Part shown: piece by piece, positions 27,272 through 36,615 of the stretch
Position numbering within the stretch: position 1 is the stretch's first letter
Layout: the number at the start of each line of letters is the position of its first letter
Source: PNNG01 sp964577055
GTDB taxonomy: Bacteria > Bacteroidota > Bacteroidia > UBA7662
DNA length: 64,000 bases
Assembly (NCBI GenBank): GCA_964577055.1
Contig: CAZNWC010000001.1
Location: 124,001-188,000, forward strand
Direction of reading: 5' to 3'
Notes under the pieces: generated by a model
What the model was told of the DNA's origin: nothing
Seen by the model: the letters and a program-made list of their open reading frames with translations, nothing else
Databases searched by the model: none
Made by a program: the position numbers and the translations under genes

Positions 27272-28987
27272 ATGAACTTTACGCAAAAAGTTGCCCTCGT
27301 TCTGCTTTCAACCGGTGTTTTGGCCGGATGTGCGAGCAAAATGTTAAAAACGCCTGAAAAGGTGACCTACAACACCGAGCCCAAAGTATTGGAACTACAA
27401 GGCGACAGTATGGCATTTACCATGAACCTTGAGTTCGGTCCCAAGTTTTTCGACAAGCGCGGCACCTTGGTTGCCACACCTGTTTTGAATTACAGTGGCA
27501 ACAGCGTTGAGCTGCCAGCTGCAAGTTTCAAAGGTGAAACTGCTGAAGCCAGTGGACGCACAGTGAACTACGAAAACGGCGGAAAATTCTCACAATCGGC
27601 CAGCATTGCTTACAAAAAAGGCATGGAAAAGGCTGAACTTACTGCTAAAGTAAAAGTAGGTGTAAAGAGCAAAACAGTTGATTTTCCAGATGTAAAGTTG
27701 GCCGACGGTACCATCGTAACTCAGCAATTGTTGCAAACCGATTTCCGTCCTGTTTCTTCTTCCAGCAATTTCAAAGAAGTAACCGTACAGCAAGAAGCAA
27801 CGATCTTGTTTGAAATCAACCGTTCTGAAGTGCGCAACAGCGAAAAGAAAAAAGCTGAGCTTCAGGAGCTGGTAAACTTCATGCAGAAGGGTTACGAAAT
27901 CCGTCAAATTGTGGTGAATGGCTACGCCTCTCCCGATGGTGAATTGCAATTGAACGACAAATTGGCCGATCAGCGTGCCAAAGCCGCGAATGACTTTGTT
28001 TTCAATGCACTTTACGGTAAGAAGGGCATGAAAAAAGACAAGGAGAAATTGTTCGATGACAATTTCTACCAAGAGCAAACTGCTACTGAAGACTGGAAAG
28101 GTTTGTTGGCTGCTATTCAAAATGCAAACGACATCCCTGAAAAGGACAAAGTGATTGCCATTATCAACGGTGCAGGCAGCAGCGAAGAAAAGCAAGACGA
28201 GTTGCGCAAACTCACCAGCGCTTACAAAGTGTTGGCCGATAAATATTTGCCACCATTGCGTCGTGCCAAAATGATTGTTAAGGCAGTTGAGCCGGTGAAA
28301 AACGATTCTACTTTGGTTGCCATGGCTTTGCAAGGGGGTGATGCTTTGAGCGCTAACGAGTACGTAAAGGCTGCTGAAAAGGCTACCAAGTACGACGACA
28401 AAATCAACATCTACAAGAACATGATGGCTGCACATGCTGCTGATTACCGCAGTTACAACAACCTCGGTGTTTTGTCGTTGCAAGCTGGTAAAAACCAAGA
28501 AGCCAAGAAGTATTTCGAGGATGCGAAAGCAAAAGACGAAAATGCTTCTGAAGTACGCAACAACTTGGGTATTGTAACAGCGTTGAGCGGCGACTACAAA
28601 CTTGCCAAAGATTATTTCTCGCAAGCACGCAACGCAGGACAGCGCAATGATTACAACATCGCCATCTGTGCCATTCGCATGGGTCAGTGGACCGAGGCTA
28701 CCGGCAAGATGAACGAAGTTGATGGCAACTTCAACAAAGCACTTGCCTTTGTATTGGTAAAAAATTACAGCGCAGCAGAGCGTGAAACCGACAAAATCGA
28801 CGACAAATCAGCTGCTGTTTATTACCTCCGCGCTATTATTGGCTCACGTACCGACAACCGTGACATGATGACCACCGGTCTTACACGTGCGATTGCTGCC
28901 GATGCTAAGTTCCGCGACATGGCCAAAACCGATGCCGAATTCATCAAGCATTGGGAGCAGGACTACTTCAAAGTGGCTATCCGATAA
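27272..28987 (+). CDS. Lipoprotein with OmpA-like and TPR regions
   Basis: A 571-residue surface or periplasmic lipoprotein. The signal peptide ends in the lipobox LAGC (Cys near residue 19). A beta-rich region follows. About residues 175-260 resemble an OmpA/MotB-type domain (ATILFEINRSEV, then VNGYASPDGELQLNDKLADQRA). The C-terminal part from about 370 is a set of tetratricopeptide-like repeats (YNNLGVLSLQAGKNQEAKKYFEDA and following). Such proteins often hold the outer membrane to peptidoglycan, which is an inference here. ATG 27272 gives the signal peptide and follows a good promoter. Confidence 0.88.
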   Translation: MNFTQKVALVLLSTGVLAGCASKMLKTPEKVTYNTEPKVLELQGDSMAFTMNLEFGPKFFDKRGTLVATPVLNYSGNSVELPAASFKGETAEASGRTVNYENGGKFSQSASIAYKKGMEKAELTAKVKVGVKSKTVDFPDVKLADGTIVTQQLLQTDFRPVSSSSNFKEVTVQQEATILFEINRSEVRNSEKKKAELQELVNFMQKGYEIRQIVVNGYASPDGELQLNDKLADQRAKAANDFVFNALYGKKGMKKDKEKLFDDNFYQEQTATEDWKGLLAAIQNANDIPEKDKVIAIINGAGSSEEKQDELRKLTSAYKVLADKYLPPLRRAKMIVKAVEPVKNDSTLVAMALQGGDALSANEYVKAAEKATKYDDKINIYKNMMAAHAADYRSYNNLGVLSLQAGKNQEAKKYFEDAKAKDENASEVRNNLGIVTALSGDYKLAKDYFSQARNAGQRNDYNIAICAIRMGQWTEATGKMNEVDGNFNKALAFVLVKNYSAAERETDKIDDKSAAVYYLRAIIGSRTDNRDMMTTGLTRAIAADAKFRDMAKTDAEFIKHWEQDYFKVAIR

Positions 28988-29008
28988 TCAAATAGGAATT
29001 ATTTTCAG

Positions 29009-29043
29009 AAGGTCTGTGCCAAACCGCACAGACCTTTTTTTAT
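29009..29043 (+). terminator. Terminator after the TPR lipoprotein gene
   Basis: The 11-bp stem AAGGTCTGTGC/GCACAGACCTT with loop CAAACC is followed by seven T. It ends 9 bp before the ATG of the next gene. Confidence 0.9.
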
Positions 29044-29051
29044 TTTGTGGT

Positions 29052-29807
29052 ATGAAGGCAAATATGCTGGCCGCAGTGCCGGTCGTCCCTGTACGACGTG
29101 AACCGAATGACCGTTCCGAACAAATCACCCAATGGCTGTTTGAAGAGCCATTGATCATGCTCGAAGAGCGTGAAAAATGGTGTTTGGTGCGTTCTGTCCT
29201 CGATGGATATGAAGGTTGGGTCGACAAAAAGCAGCTGAAAGCTTCAGTCGAGGCCTTTGAAGGCCAAGTGCAATATGTAACGGCAGCCTTCACGCAGCTT
29301 GCCGGCAAAACACATGCTTGGTGTGTACCACATGGCACGCGACTGGTACTCAATGCCGAGGGCTATACCGAGGGCGGCTTTTTCGCAGAAAATGGGCAGT
29401 GCTCTCCAGCTTTGGTCCCGACTGCCATGAGTCTGGAAAGTCACGGCCGGCTGTATTTGGGCACCTCTTATGCCTGGGGGGGACGCAGCATATGGGGCAT
29501 CGATTGTTCGGGATTGATGCAGCAACTCTACCGCATACACGGCATTGCCCTACCCCGCGACGCCTACCAGCAAGCAACCGTTGGAGAAACCGTACACCTC
29601 ATTGGTGAAGCACGGCCGGGCGACCTTGCCTTTTTCGACAATGAAGAAGGTCGGATCATACATGTAGGCATGATTTTACCCGAAAGCAAAATACTGCATG
29701 CCAGTGGCCATGTGCGCATCGATCAAATTGACCACTTTGGCATATTTAACCAAGACAACCAGCGATACAGTCACCAATTGCGGCTCATTACCCGCGTTTT
29801 GTCATGA
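29052..29807 (+). CDS. NlpC/P60 cysteine peptidase with SH3 region
   Basis: A 251-residue cell-wall hydrolase that cuts peptide stems of peptidoglycan. The N-terminal half has bacterial SH3-like repeats (VPVVPVRREPNDRSEQ, and the GYEGWVDKKQL element). The C-terminal NlpC/P60 domain shows the catalytic Cys in GIDCSGLMQ, after AWGGRS, and His in RIIHVGMIL, with a third polar residue in HASGHVRID. No signal peptide is evident, as in many Bacteroidota members of this type. Its TGA overlaps the start of the next gene by four bases. Confidence 0.9.
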   Translation: MKANMLAAVPVVPVRREPNDRSEQITQWLFEEPLIMLEEREKWCLVRSVLDGYEGWVDKKQLKASVEAFEGQVQYVTAAFTQLAGKTHAWCVPHGTRLVLNAEGYTEGGFFAENGQCSPALVPTAMSLESHGRLYLGTSYAWGGRSIWGIDCSGLMQQLYRIHGIALPRDAYQQATVGETVHLIGEARPGDLAFFDNEEGRIIHVGMILPESKILHASGHVRIDQIDHFGIFNQDNQRYSHQLRLITRVLS

Positions 29808-31312
29808 ACAGGGTTGTATCGGCAGCAGGTTTTAAAAAAGCCGAACAAAAATTTCTGGCCGCCGAAGGCATGAGCAATTGGGAGCTGATGGAACAAGCGG
29901 CAACCTTATGTTGCAACTGGCTTGCCTTGGCCCTGCCCAAGCCCACTCGGATAGTGGTTTTCGCAGGACATGGCCACAATGGTGGTGACGGCCTTGCCTT
30001 GGCGCGCATGCTTGATACAATCGGCCATACAGTCAAGGTATTTCGCGTTCCAAGTGAGCATTACGCCACCGACAATGCAAAAAACGCTGGGTTGCTTCGC
30101 GCCGATTTATGGCTCACCGAAGAAGCCCTTGCCCATGAGCTTGCCTCCTGCGAAGTAATCATAGACGCGCTTTTGGGATACGGAACCAACCGCCGAACCA
30201 ATCAAAACTACAAGGCTTGCATAGAGCGCATCAATGAGCACCCGCACAAAGTGATTTATAGCATTGATTTGCCTTCGGGAATGCCAGCCGAATTGCCTTT
30301 TGACAGTAGCTGGCCCGTGGTAAATGCCACACATACCCTTTGCTTTGCATTTTGGAAACTCAATTTACTTTTGCCAGAAGGCGGAAATAAGGCTGGGAAA
30401 GTGCACGGATTGCCATTGGGCATCGAAGCGTTTGTAGATCCCACTGATTGTTTAGGCTTTTTCATAGACGCTTTGGAAAATCCGCCCCACCTGCCGGCAA
30501 GAATGCCATTTTCACACAAAGGCAATTACGGACATGCCCTCCTCATTGCAAGTAGCAACAATATGCTGGGTGCTGCGTTACTGGCAGCTGAGGGATGCTT
30601 GCGAACCGGAGCAGGAAAAACAACCGTAGCAGGTGCGGCAAGTTTGCAGCCCGCCCTTGCAAGTCGATTGCCCGAAGCCATGTTTTTACAAAGCGATGGC
30701 ATCGACTGGTCGAACCACCTATCGCTCAATGGTTACAATGCTGTGGGGATAGGGCCTGGATTGGGAATATCAGCTCCTTCTTCAGCGACATTTGCAGCCT
30801 TTATAGAGGAGTATCACGGAAATTTGGTGCTTGATGCCGACGCATTAAACTTGTTGGCTGCCCATCCTGCCCTTTTAGAAAAACTTCCGCCAAATACCAT
30901 ATTTACCCCACACCCTAAAGAATTTGATCGTTTGTTTGGCACACAAATCAATTGGTGGATGCGCTTGCAAACTGCCAACCAATTGGCACAAGCAAAAGGC
31001 TGGATCATCGTTTTGAAAAATGCCCGAACATTCATCTTTTTACCATCAGGCAATCAGCCGGTGGTGAACGGTACCGGCAATCCGGGCTTGGCCAAAGGTG
31101 GCAGCGGCGATGTACTCACAGGCATCATTACAGGGCTTTCGGCACAGGGGCTTTCCCCCACCGACGCTGCCATTTTGGGCGTGCATTTGCATGGTTCAGC
31201 CGCCGATTTGGCCATCCAAGCGCAGGATGAAAGCAGTCTCCTGGCAAGTGACCTTTGTCAGCAACTCGGAAAAGCCATTTTCACCTACAAACAAACAAGC
31301 AATGACGAATAA
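29804..31312 (+). CDS. nnr: Bifunctional NAD(P)H-hydrate epimerase / ADP-dependent dehydratase
   Basis: A 502-residue metabolite-repair enzyme that restores damaged NAD(P)HX. The N-terminal YjeF_N epimerase domain has VVFAGHGHNGGDGLALARML. The C-terminal dehydratase domain, of the ribokinase fold, has GIGPGLG, TPHPKEFDRLFG and the phosphate-binding NGTGNPGLAKGGSGDVLTG. Length and domain order match the fused enzyme of many bacteria. It is translationally coupled to the NlpC/P60 gene by an ATGA overlap. Confidence 0.95.
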   Translation: MNRVVSAAGFKKAEQKFLAAEGMSNWELMEQAATLCCNWLALALPKPTRIVVFAGHGHNGGDGLALARMLDTIGHTVKVFRVPSEHYATDNAKNAGLLRADLWLTEEALAHELASCEVIIDALLGYGTNRRTNQNYKACIERINEHPHKVIYSIDLPSGMPAELPFDSSWPVVNATHTLCFAFWKLNLLLPEGGNKAGKVHGLPLGIEAFVDPTDCLGFFIDALENPPHLPARMPFSHKGNYGHALLIASSNNMLGAALLAAEGCLRTGAGKTTVAGAASLQPALASRLPEAMFLQSDGIDWSNHLSLNGYNAVGIGPGLGISAPSSATFAAFIEEYHGNLVLDADALNLLAAHPALLEKLPPNTIFTPHPKEFDRLFGTQINWWMRLQTANQLAQAKGWIIVLKNARTFIFLPSGNQPVVNGTGNPGLAKGGSGDVLTGIITGLSAQGLSPTDAAILGVHLHGSAADLAIQAQDESSLLASDLCQQLGKAIFTYKQTSNDE

Positions 31313-31340
31313 TTGTATCTTAGAACCATTACACGCTTTT

Positions 31341-31787
31341 ATGAACAAAATCATTCCTTTCGCCCTCATGGGCTTGATAAGTCTGTCGGCCTGCACCGAC
31401 CGTACCGAGCGCAGCCTGAAACAAACCGCTCCTACCGTTGCACCTGCTCCAGCCCCATCTACGGTGAGTGTGCCTGTACCGGGCAGCACCGACAGCAATG
31501 GAAAACCCAAAACGGTAGACATTACGCTTAATCCCGAACATGGGCAACCCGGTCATCGTTGTGAGATTCCGGTTGGCGCGCCATTGAACAGTAAACCAGA
31601 AGATTTCAAGAATAACCCTGCGATGCAGCAGGCACCGGCAGCTATGCAACAGGGTGGTCCGCGCATTGAAACCACGATTCCAGCTGGAGGTAGTAGCACC
31701 AGCAGCACCGTCAAGCTCAATCCACCTCACGGCGAGCCAGGCCACGATTGTGCAGTGCCGGTAGGTCAGCCACTTCCTGCGAAGTAG
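31341..31787 (+). CDS. Small lipoprotein with two NPxHGxPGHxC repeats
   Basis: A 148-residue lipoprotein. The signal peptide ends in SLSAC (Cys18), and a Pro/Ala/Thr-rich linker follows. Two copies of a 20-residue motif are spaced 63 residues apart (63-82 and 126-145): LNPEHGQPGHRCEIPVG and LNPPHGEPGHDCAVPVG. The second lies almost at the C-terminus. His, Cys and Pro positions are identical between the copies, which suggests a metal, heme or other ligand site, but the function is not known. ATG 31341 is chosen for the signal peptide. A strong terminator follows. Confidence 0.82.
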   Translation: MNKIIPFALMGLISLSACTDRTERSLKQTAPTVAPAPAPSTVSVPVPGSTDSNGKPKTVDITLNPEHGQPGHRCEIPVGAPLNSKPEDFKNNPAMQQAPAAMQQGGPRIETTIPAGGSSTSSTVKLNPPHGEPGHDCAVPVGQPLPAK

Positions 31788-31805
31788 GTTAAAGCGCCCA
31801 TATAA

Positions 31806-31837
31806 AAAAAGGCTACCGTTGATGCGGTAGCCTTTTT
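31806..31837. terminator. Terminator between the lipoprotein and 3-hydroxyacyl-CoA dehydrogenase genes
   Basis: The 13-bp stem AAAAAGGCTACCG with its complement and loop TTGATG has A-runs on the left and T-runs on the right, so it can serve both converging genes. Confidence 0.9.
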
Positions 31838-31853
31838 GTTTGAATGGCCTTTG

Positions 31854-32747
31854 TTAGGACTTTGCAAAATTTGGCGCAACCACCAAGTCCTTACTTCCCG
31901 GGCTATACGTATAGAAGCCTACGCCCGATTTTGCACCCAAATGGCCTGCGGTAACCATGTTTACAAGCAATGGACAAGGAGCATATTTGGGATTGCCTAA
32001 ACCTTCATAGAGTACGTGCATAATGGCCAGGCATACATCTAAGCCAATAAAATCGGCCAGTTGCAGCGGCCCCATGGGGTGTGCCATGCCCAATTTCATT
32101 ACCTGATCTATTTCTTCTACACCGGCAACTCCTTCATGCAAGGTGATGATGGCTTCGTTGATCATGGGCATGAGGATACGGTTTGCCACAAAACCCGGAT
32201 AGTCGTTCACTTCAACCGGTATTTTGCCCAACTTTTTCGACAAGTCCATGATGGTATTCGTTACCTCGTCGCTGGTATTGTAGCCACGGATTACCTCTAC
32301 CAGTTTCATAACCGGCACTGGATTCATGAAGTGCATGCCAATGATTTTATCGGCACGTTTGGTGGCAGCAGCAATTTTGGTGATGCTAATGGAAGAAGTA
32401 TTGGTGGCAAGAATGGCATGTGAAGGTGCCAATGTATCGAGCTGCTCAAAAATCTTCAATTTTAGGGTTACATTTTCGGTAGCTGCCTCTACAATCAAGT
32501 CGCTGCTGGGTGCAACAGCTGTAATATCGGTTTGCAAATGAAGATTGGCCAATGTGGCTGCCTTTTCCGCTTCGGTAATGCTGCCTTTGCTCACCATTCG
32601 GTCGAGATTTTTGGTGATGGTGGCCAAGCCTTTTTCAAGTGCCTTTTCTGAGATGTCAACCATGTGCACATGATATCCATGCATGGCAAAAACATGTGCA
32701 ATCCCATTGCCCATGGTACCCGATCCGATGACAGTGATGTTTTTCAT
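31854..32747 (-). CDS. 3-hydroxyacyl-CoA dehydrogenase
   Basis: A 297-residue NAD-dependent dehydrogenase, close to 3-hydroxybutyryl-CoA dehydrogenase (Hbd/PaaH type). Seen: the Rossmann motif ITVIGSGTMGNGIAHVFA, the NTSSISITKIA stretch, the catalytic region GMHFMNPVPVMKLVEVI and NDYPGFVANRILMPMINEA. The length matches the single-function enzyme. ATG 32747 gives the canonical N-terminus; the upstream part of the frame overlaps the promoter region. It diverges from the TetR gene, which might regulate it as well as the exporter. Confidence 0.92.
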   Translation of the reverse strand: MKNITVIGSGTMGNGIAHVFAMHGYHVHMVDISEKALEKGLATITKNLDRMVSKGSITEAEKAATLANLHLQTDITAVAPSSDLIVEAATENVTLKLKIFEQLDTLAPSHAILATNTSSISITKIAAATKRADKIIGMHFMNPVPVMKLVEVIRGYNTSDEVTNTIMDLSKKLGKIPVEVNDYPGFVANRILMPMINEAIITLHEGVAGVEEIDQVMKLGMAHPMGPLQLADFIGLDVCLAIMHVLYEGLGNPKYAPCPLLVNMVTAGHLGAKSGVGFYTYSPGSKDLVVAPNFAKS

Positions 32748-32896
32748 ACCGAAATGCGATTTTTTGCCCGAAAATACGGAATAAAGACAAGGGATGGTAG
32801 CAAAAGCGCTCGATGAAGACGCGCGTTTTTTTTTGAAAGCCGTAAACTTTTTTGAATTTTCAATGGTTACACACACATAATTAATAGCATTACTAT

Positions 32897-32904
32897 TATT
32901 TTTG
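32897..32904 (+). promoter_or_regulatory. -7 element TATTTTTG of the TetR operon
   Basis: A perfect TAnnTTTG box lies 16 bp before the ATG of the TetR gene, in a 173-bp divergent intergenic region. No matching -33 TTG is present. Confidence 0.45.
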
Positions 32905-32920
32905 TGATCATCCCTATCAT

Positions 32921-33607
32921 ATGAAGCAACTCATGCAACATTGGCGACCACAACCTGGTCAGGCATTTTTCAAAAAAGAGCCTGAAAGCAGCGAGTTGGG
33001 TAGACGCATTGTGGCGGAGGGATTGCCCTTGCTGTACGAATTGGGCTTTGAAGCATTTACGTTCCGAAAACTGGCCGAACGCTTGCAGACGACTGAGGCA
33101 TCGGTATACCGGTATTTCGAAAACAAACATCATTTGCTGCTTTACTATATGTCGATGTATTGGCTATGGCTCGAGTACCATCTTACATTTGGTGTTCAAA
33201 ACCTGAACGATCCACGGGTACGATTGCACAAAGCACTGGAAATGATCAGCATGCCGGGGAAATTGCACTGGGGTTTTGATGAATTCAGTTTCGATCGTAT
33301 GCAGGAACTGGTTGTGGCCGAATGGGGCCGGGTGTATTACACGAGAGAAATTGATGCTGAAAACCAGGCCGGATTGTTCACTGATTACATACGTTTTTGC
33401 CAACGCTTGAGTGAAATGATTGTAGAAGCAGCTCCACAATACCCGTATCCGAATTCGCTTGTTTCAGCCACAATGAATGTTTTATTTGTACAGCGTTTTT
33501 ATTCCGGACATTTTCCTAGCTTATCGGATCTACAGGAAAACGACCAACGGATCACCCATTTTGTAAAAAATATGGTTTTTGGCGCTTTAAATTTTGAAGA
33601 GGAATGA
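32921..33607 (+). CDS. TetR-family regulator
   Basis: A 228-residue regulator, first gene of an export operon. The N-terminal helix-turn-helix covers about 25-75 (FEAFTFRKLAERLQTTEASVYRYFENKHHLL). The C-terminal ligand domain is not recognisable beyond the family. The N-terminal extension before the HTH is longer than usual (about 25 residues). Its TGA overlaps the exporter ATG (ATGA), so it is cotranslated with the system it probably controls. The divergent dehydrogenase is another possible target. Confidence 0.88.
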   Translation: MKQLMQHWRPQPGQAFFKKEPESSELGRRIVAEGLPLLYELGFEAFTFRKLAERLQTTEASVYRYFENKHHLLLYYMSMYWLWLEYHLTFGVQNLNDPRVRLHKALEMISMPGKLHWGFDEFSFDRMQELVVAEWGRVYYTREIDAENQAGLFTDYIRFCQRLSEMIVEAAPQYPYPNSLVSATMNVLFVQRFYSGHFPSLSDLQENDQRITHFVKNMVFGALNFEEE

Positions 33608-35235
33608 CTCCAACGCAACGATTTTTCCAACTATTGAGTGGATTTAAGAAAGAAGTCACCTACTTGTATTTCTATGCATTGGTGGCAGGATTGGTATCAC
33701 TTAGCTTGCCTTTGGGCATGCAAGCCATCGTACAATTCGTGATGGCCGGCCAGCTCAGCACCTCCCTAACCCTTTTGGTGGTGATGGTGGTCTTGGGCAT
33801 TGCCATATCGGGTTATTTGCAAATCATGCAACTGCGCCTTGCAGAATACATCCAAATGCAAATTTTTGCCAGGGGTGCATTTGAATTCAGCTTCCGCATC
33901 CCACGCATCAAGCTCGAAAGCTTGCAGGGCATCTACCCACCCGAATTTATCAACCGCTTTTTCGACGTACCACAAATACAAAAAGGTTTGGCCAAAGTCT
34001 TGATTGACTTTAGCATCGCCTCTTTGCAAGTCATCTTTGGCTTATTGCTGCTCTCGATTTACCATCCCTTGTTTATTGCGTTGAGTGCAGCGCTCATCCT
34101 TTCGTTGTATGTACTCTTTCGTGTAACTGGTAAAAAAGGCATGGAAAGCAGCTTGATGGAAAGCAAATACAAGTACAAAACGGCTTATTGGTTGCAGGAG
34201 ATTGCAAGGGCCATTACCACTTTTAAGGTTTCTGACGAAACAGGACTTGCACACAAGCGCCTCGACAAAGAGGTAACCGGGTATCTGCAAGCCCGTAAGT
34301 CGCATTTTAGTGTGCTGATGACCCAATACACCGCCATGGTGGTGCTCAAAACCCTCATTGCCGCGTTTTTGTTGGGCGTGGGGATTTTCCTCGTGATTGA
34401 TCGGCAGATCAACATCGGACAGTTTGTTGCCGCAGAAATCATTATCCTAACTGTGTTAAGTGGCGTTGAAAAATTGCTGCTTAGCATGGATACCATTTAT
34501 GACCTCCTGACCTCCTTGTCAAAAGTGGGTGACGTTACTGATATGCCTTTGGATGAAGAAGGTGGTTTTGGCCTCACCGAAGAGCAGTGTGCCCGTGGCA
34601 TCGAAATACAAATTGAAAACCTCAGTTTTACCTATGCCGACCAGAACAAGCCCACCCTCAAAGACCTCCATTTGCACATTGGAGCCGGTGAAAAAGTAGC
34701 ACTTGTGAGCGGTACCATGGGAGGTAAAACCACCTTGCTCAAACTGCTGGCTGGCTTTTACGGCAATTACAGCGGTCTCATCAAAATGAATAAGTTGCGG
34801 CTCGAAGACATTGACCGCCGAACCTTGCACCGTTGGGTGAGCGAATGTATCAGTACCGAAACCATTTTTCACGGCAGCATTTACGACAATATCGTAATGG
34901 GCCGAGAAATCGACAAAAACTATGTTTTGCGGGTGATGGACGATTTAGGATTGACCCGCTTGGTGGATATGCTGCCCGAGGGTTTGCATACGTATATGTT
35001 ACCCGAAGGAAAGCAGTTTTCAAAAAAGCTGGTCAACCGTATCATCATGGCCCGGGCCATTGTACGCACCCCGGGTTTGATTTTGTATGAAGACCTGATG
35101 GCAACCCTTCCGCTTGCCGACCGTGAAACCATTAACAAAATGTTGGTTTCAGGTAGCTGGACGCTCATTGCTGTGACCAACGATGAAAACCTCATCGATA
35201 AGTGTGATCGTGTTATTCGTTTTGAAGGACTCTAA
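33604..35235 (+). CDS. ABC exporter with degenerate nucleotide-binding domain
   Basis: A 543-residue half-exporter with six predicted membrane helices (about 18-45, 52-75, 135-150, 153-172, 247-268 and 272-295), then a fused NBD. The NBD keeps the fold and the A-loop Tyr (SFTYADQ). Walker A is altered to SGTMGGKTT (369-377; Lys375 kept). The Q-loop Gln is replaced by Thr, the LSGGQ signature by KQFSKKL (470-476), the Walker B Asp by Tyr495 (LILYED), and the H-loop His by Asn526 (VTNDEN). Normal ATP hydrolysis is therefore unlikely. No C39 peptidase domain is present. It forms an operon with HlyD and TolC genes. Confidence 0.85.
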   Translation: MTPTQRFFQLLSGFKKEVTYLYFYALVAGLVSLSLPLGMQAIVQFVMAGQLSTSLTLLVVMVVLGIAISGYLQIMQLRLAEYIQMQIFARGAFEFSFRIPRIKLESLQGIYPPEFINRFFDVPQIQKGLAKVLIDFSIASLQVIFGLLLLSIYHPLFIALSAALILSLYVLFRVTGKKGMESSLMESKYKYKTAYWLQEIARAITTFKVSDETGLAHKRLDKEVTGYLQARKSHFSVLMTQYTAMVVLKTLIAAFLLGVGIFLVIDRQINIGQFVAAEIIILTVLSGVEKLLLSMDTIYDLLTSLSKVGDVTDMPLDEEGGFGLTEEQCARGIEIQIENLSFTYADQNKPTLKDLHLHIGAGEKVALVSGTMGGKTTLLKLLAGFYGNYSGLIKMNKLRLEDIDRRTLHRWVSECISTETIFHGSIYDNIVMGREIDKNYVLRVMDDLGLTRLVDMLPEGLHTYMLPEGKQFSKKLVNRIIMARAIVRTPGLILYEDLMATLPLADRETINKMLVSGSWTLIAVTNDENLIDKCDRVIRFEGL

Positions 35236-35247
35236 ACCGCCCCATCT

Positions 35248-36615
35248 ATGCTCAAAATATCGCGCGACCAAATAGAATCATCGGTTGATAAATCAAAGTT
35301 CAAGGCCTTTAAATTAATTGGTGATCAACCTGGCAAACAAATCACCAGGGTGCTTCAAGTGGCATTCATCGTCAGCTTGGCCGTCATGTTTTTGCCTTGG
35401 ACACAGAACATCAGGGCCAAAGGATACCTTACCGCTTTCAGGCCCGACAAAAGACCCCAGAGTTTACAATCGGCCATCCCCGGACGGATCGAAAAGTGGT
35501 ACGTACAGGAAGGTGACTATGTGCAAAAGGGTGACACTATTTTGCACATCACTGAAATCAAAGAAGAGTATTTCGATAGTTTACTCGTTGACCGTACCCT
35601 TGGACAGGTAGAAGCCAAAGAAGATGCCATTGGCAGTTACAAGCAAAAGGTGGATGCATTGCGCAATCAGATAGAGGCACTCGACCAAACGCGAATGAAC
35701 AAAATAGCCCAGGCAAAAAACTACCTCATCCAAGCAAAATTGAAGGTACAAACCGACAGTATTGAAATTGATGCTGCCCGTACCCGACTGCAAGTAGCCA
35801 CCGACCAATTTGAAAGGGTGAAGAGTTTGTACAACCAAGGTCTTACCCCGCTCAATGAATTCGAAGCGCGGAATATGCGTTATCAAGAGGCACAGGCGCG
35901 TTGGGTAGCTGCGCAAAACAAATTGTTGGCCAGCCGCAACGATGTCATCAATGCTGAAGTGGAATTGGTAACCCTTGAAAATGAGTACCAGGAAAAATTA
36001 GCCAAGGCCCGTAGCGATTTGTACAGTTCACTTACCATGTTGTATGCGGCAGAGGGAGACGTGAACAAGCTCCGCAATCAACTGTCAAATTACGAGTTCC
36101 GTTCGGGCTTATATTGGGTGCTTGCGCCTCAGGATGGTTACATCACCCGTGCAGCAAAAACTGGTATAGGCGAAGTTATCAAAGAAGGCGAAGAGATTGT
36201 AAGCATCATGCCTGGCAATATAGATTTGGCCGTTGAGATGTACATCCGTCCCATCGACCTGCCTTTGATTCGTCCGGGCAACAAGGTTCGATTCTTATTC
36301 GACGGTTGGCCTGCTGTAATTTTTAGTGGCTGGCCCAATCTCTCCTTTGGTACATTTGGAGGAGTGGTGGCCGTTATCGATAATTTCGCTAATGAAGAGG
36401 GCATGTACCGCATGCTGGTCCTGCCCGATCCTGAGGATACCCGTTGGCCCGAAGCTCTGCGTGTTGGCTCGGGTGCTCAAGGTATTGCTTTGCTGCAAGA
36501 TGTGCCCATTTGGTACGAATTCTGGCGGCAGCTCAATGGATTCCCACCCGACTATTACGCCACCAACAATTATGGCAAAAATGGCGACAACAAAAAGGAC
36601 AAGGTAGCCAAATGA
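35248..36615 (+). CDS. HlyD-family periplasmic adaptor
   Basis: A 455-residue membrane-fusion protein that links an inner-membrane exporter to a TolC-type channel. One N-terminal membrane helix lies at about 35-52. A biotinyl-lipoyl-like half domain follows (SAIPGRIEKWYVQEGDYVQKGDTIL), then a long coiled-coil region rich in Gln and Ala (about 115-275), and the second lipoyl half with VLAPQDGYITRAAKTGIGEVI. It starts 12 bp after the ABC gene and overlaps the TolC gene by four bases. Confidence 0.9.
   Translation: MLKISRDQIESSVDKSKFKAFKLIGDQPGKQITRVLQVAFIVSLAVMFLPWTQNIRAKGYLTAFRPDKRPQSLQSAIPGRIEKWYVQEGDYVQKGDTILHITEIKEEYFDSLLVDRTLGQVEAKEDAIGSYKQKVDALRNQIEALDQTRMNKIAQAKNYLIQAKLKVQTDSIEIDAARTRLQVATDQFERVKSLYNQGLTPLNEFEARNMRYQEAQARWVAAQNKLLASRNDVINAEVELVTLENEYQEKLAKARSDLYSSLTMLYAAEGDVNKLRNQLSNYEFRSGLYWVLAPQDGYITRAAKTGIGEVIKEGEEIVSIMPGNIDLAVEMYIRPIDLPLIRPGNKVRFLFDGWPAVIFSGWPNLSFGTFGGVVAVIDNFANEEGMYRMLVLPDPEDTRWPEALRVGSGAQGIALLQDVPIWYEFWRQLNGFPPDYYATNNYGKNGDNKKDKVAK

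Noticed and set aside
27590..28624. A 344-codon minus-strand frame inside the TPR lipoprotein gene
   Set aside because: It is antisense to a clear lipoprotein, has no promoter and gives a Cys/Phe-rich, unnatural peptide.
33604..35235. A bacteriocin exporter with C39 peptidase domain
   Set aside because: The protein starts directly with membrane helices, and no Cys/His peptidase motif precedes them.
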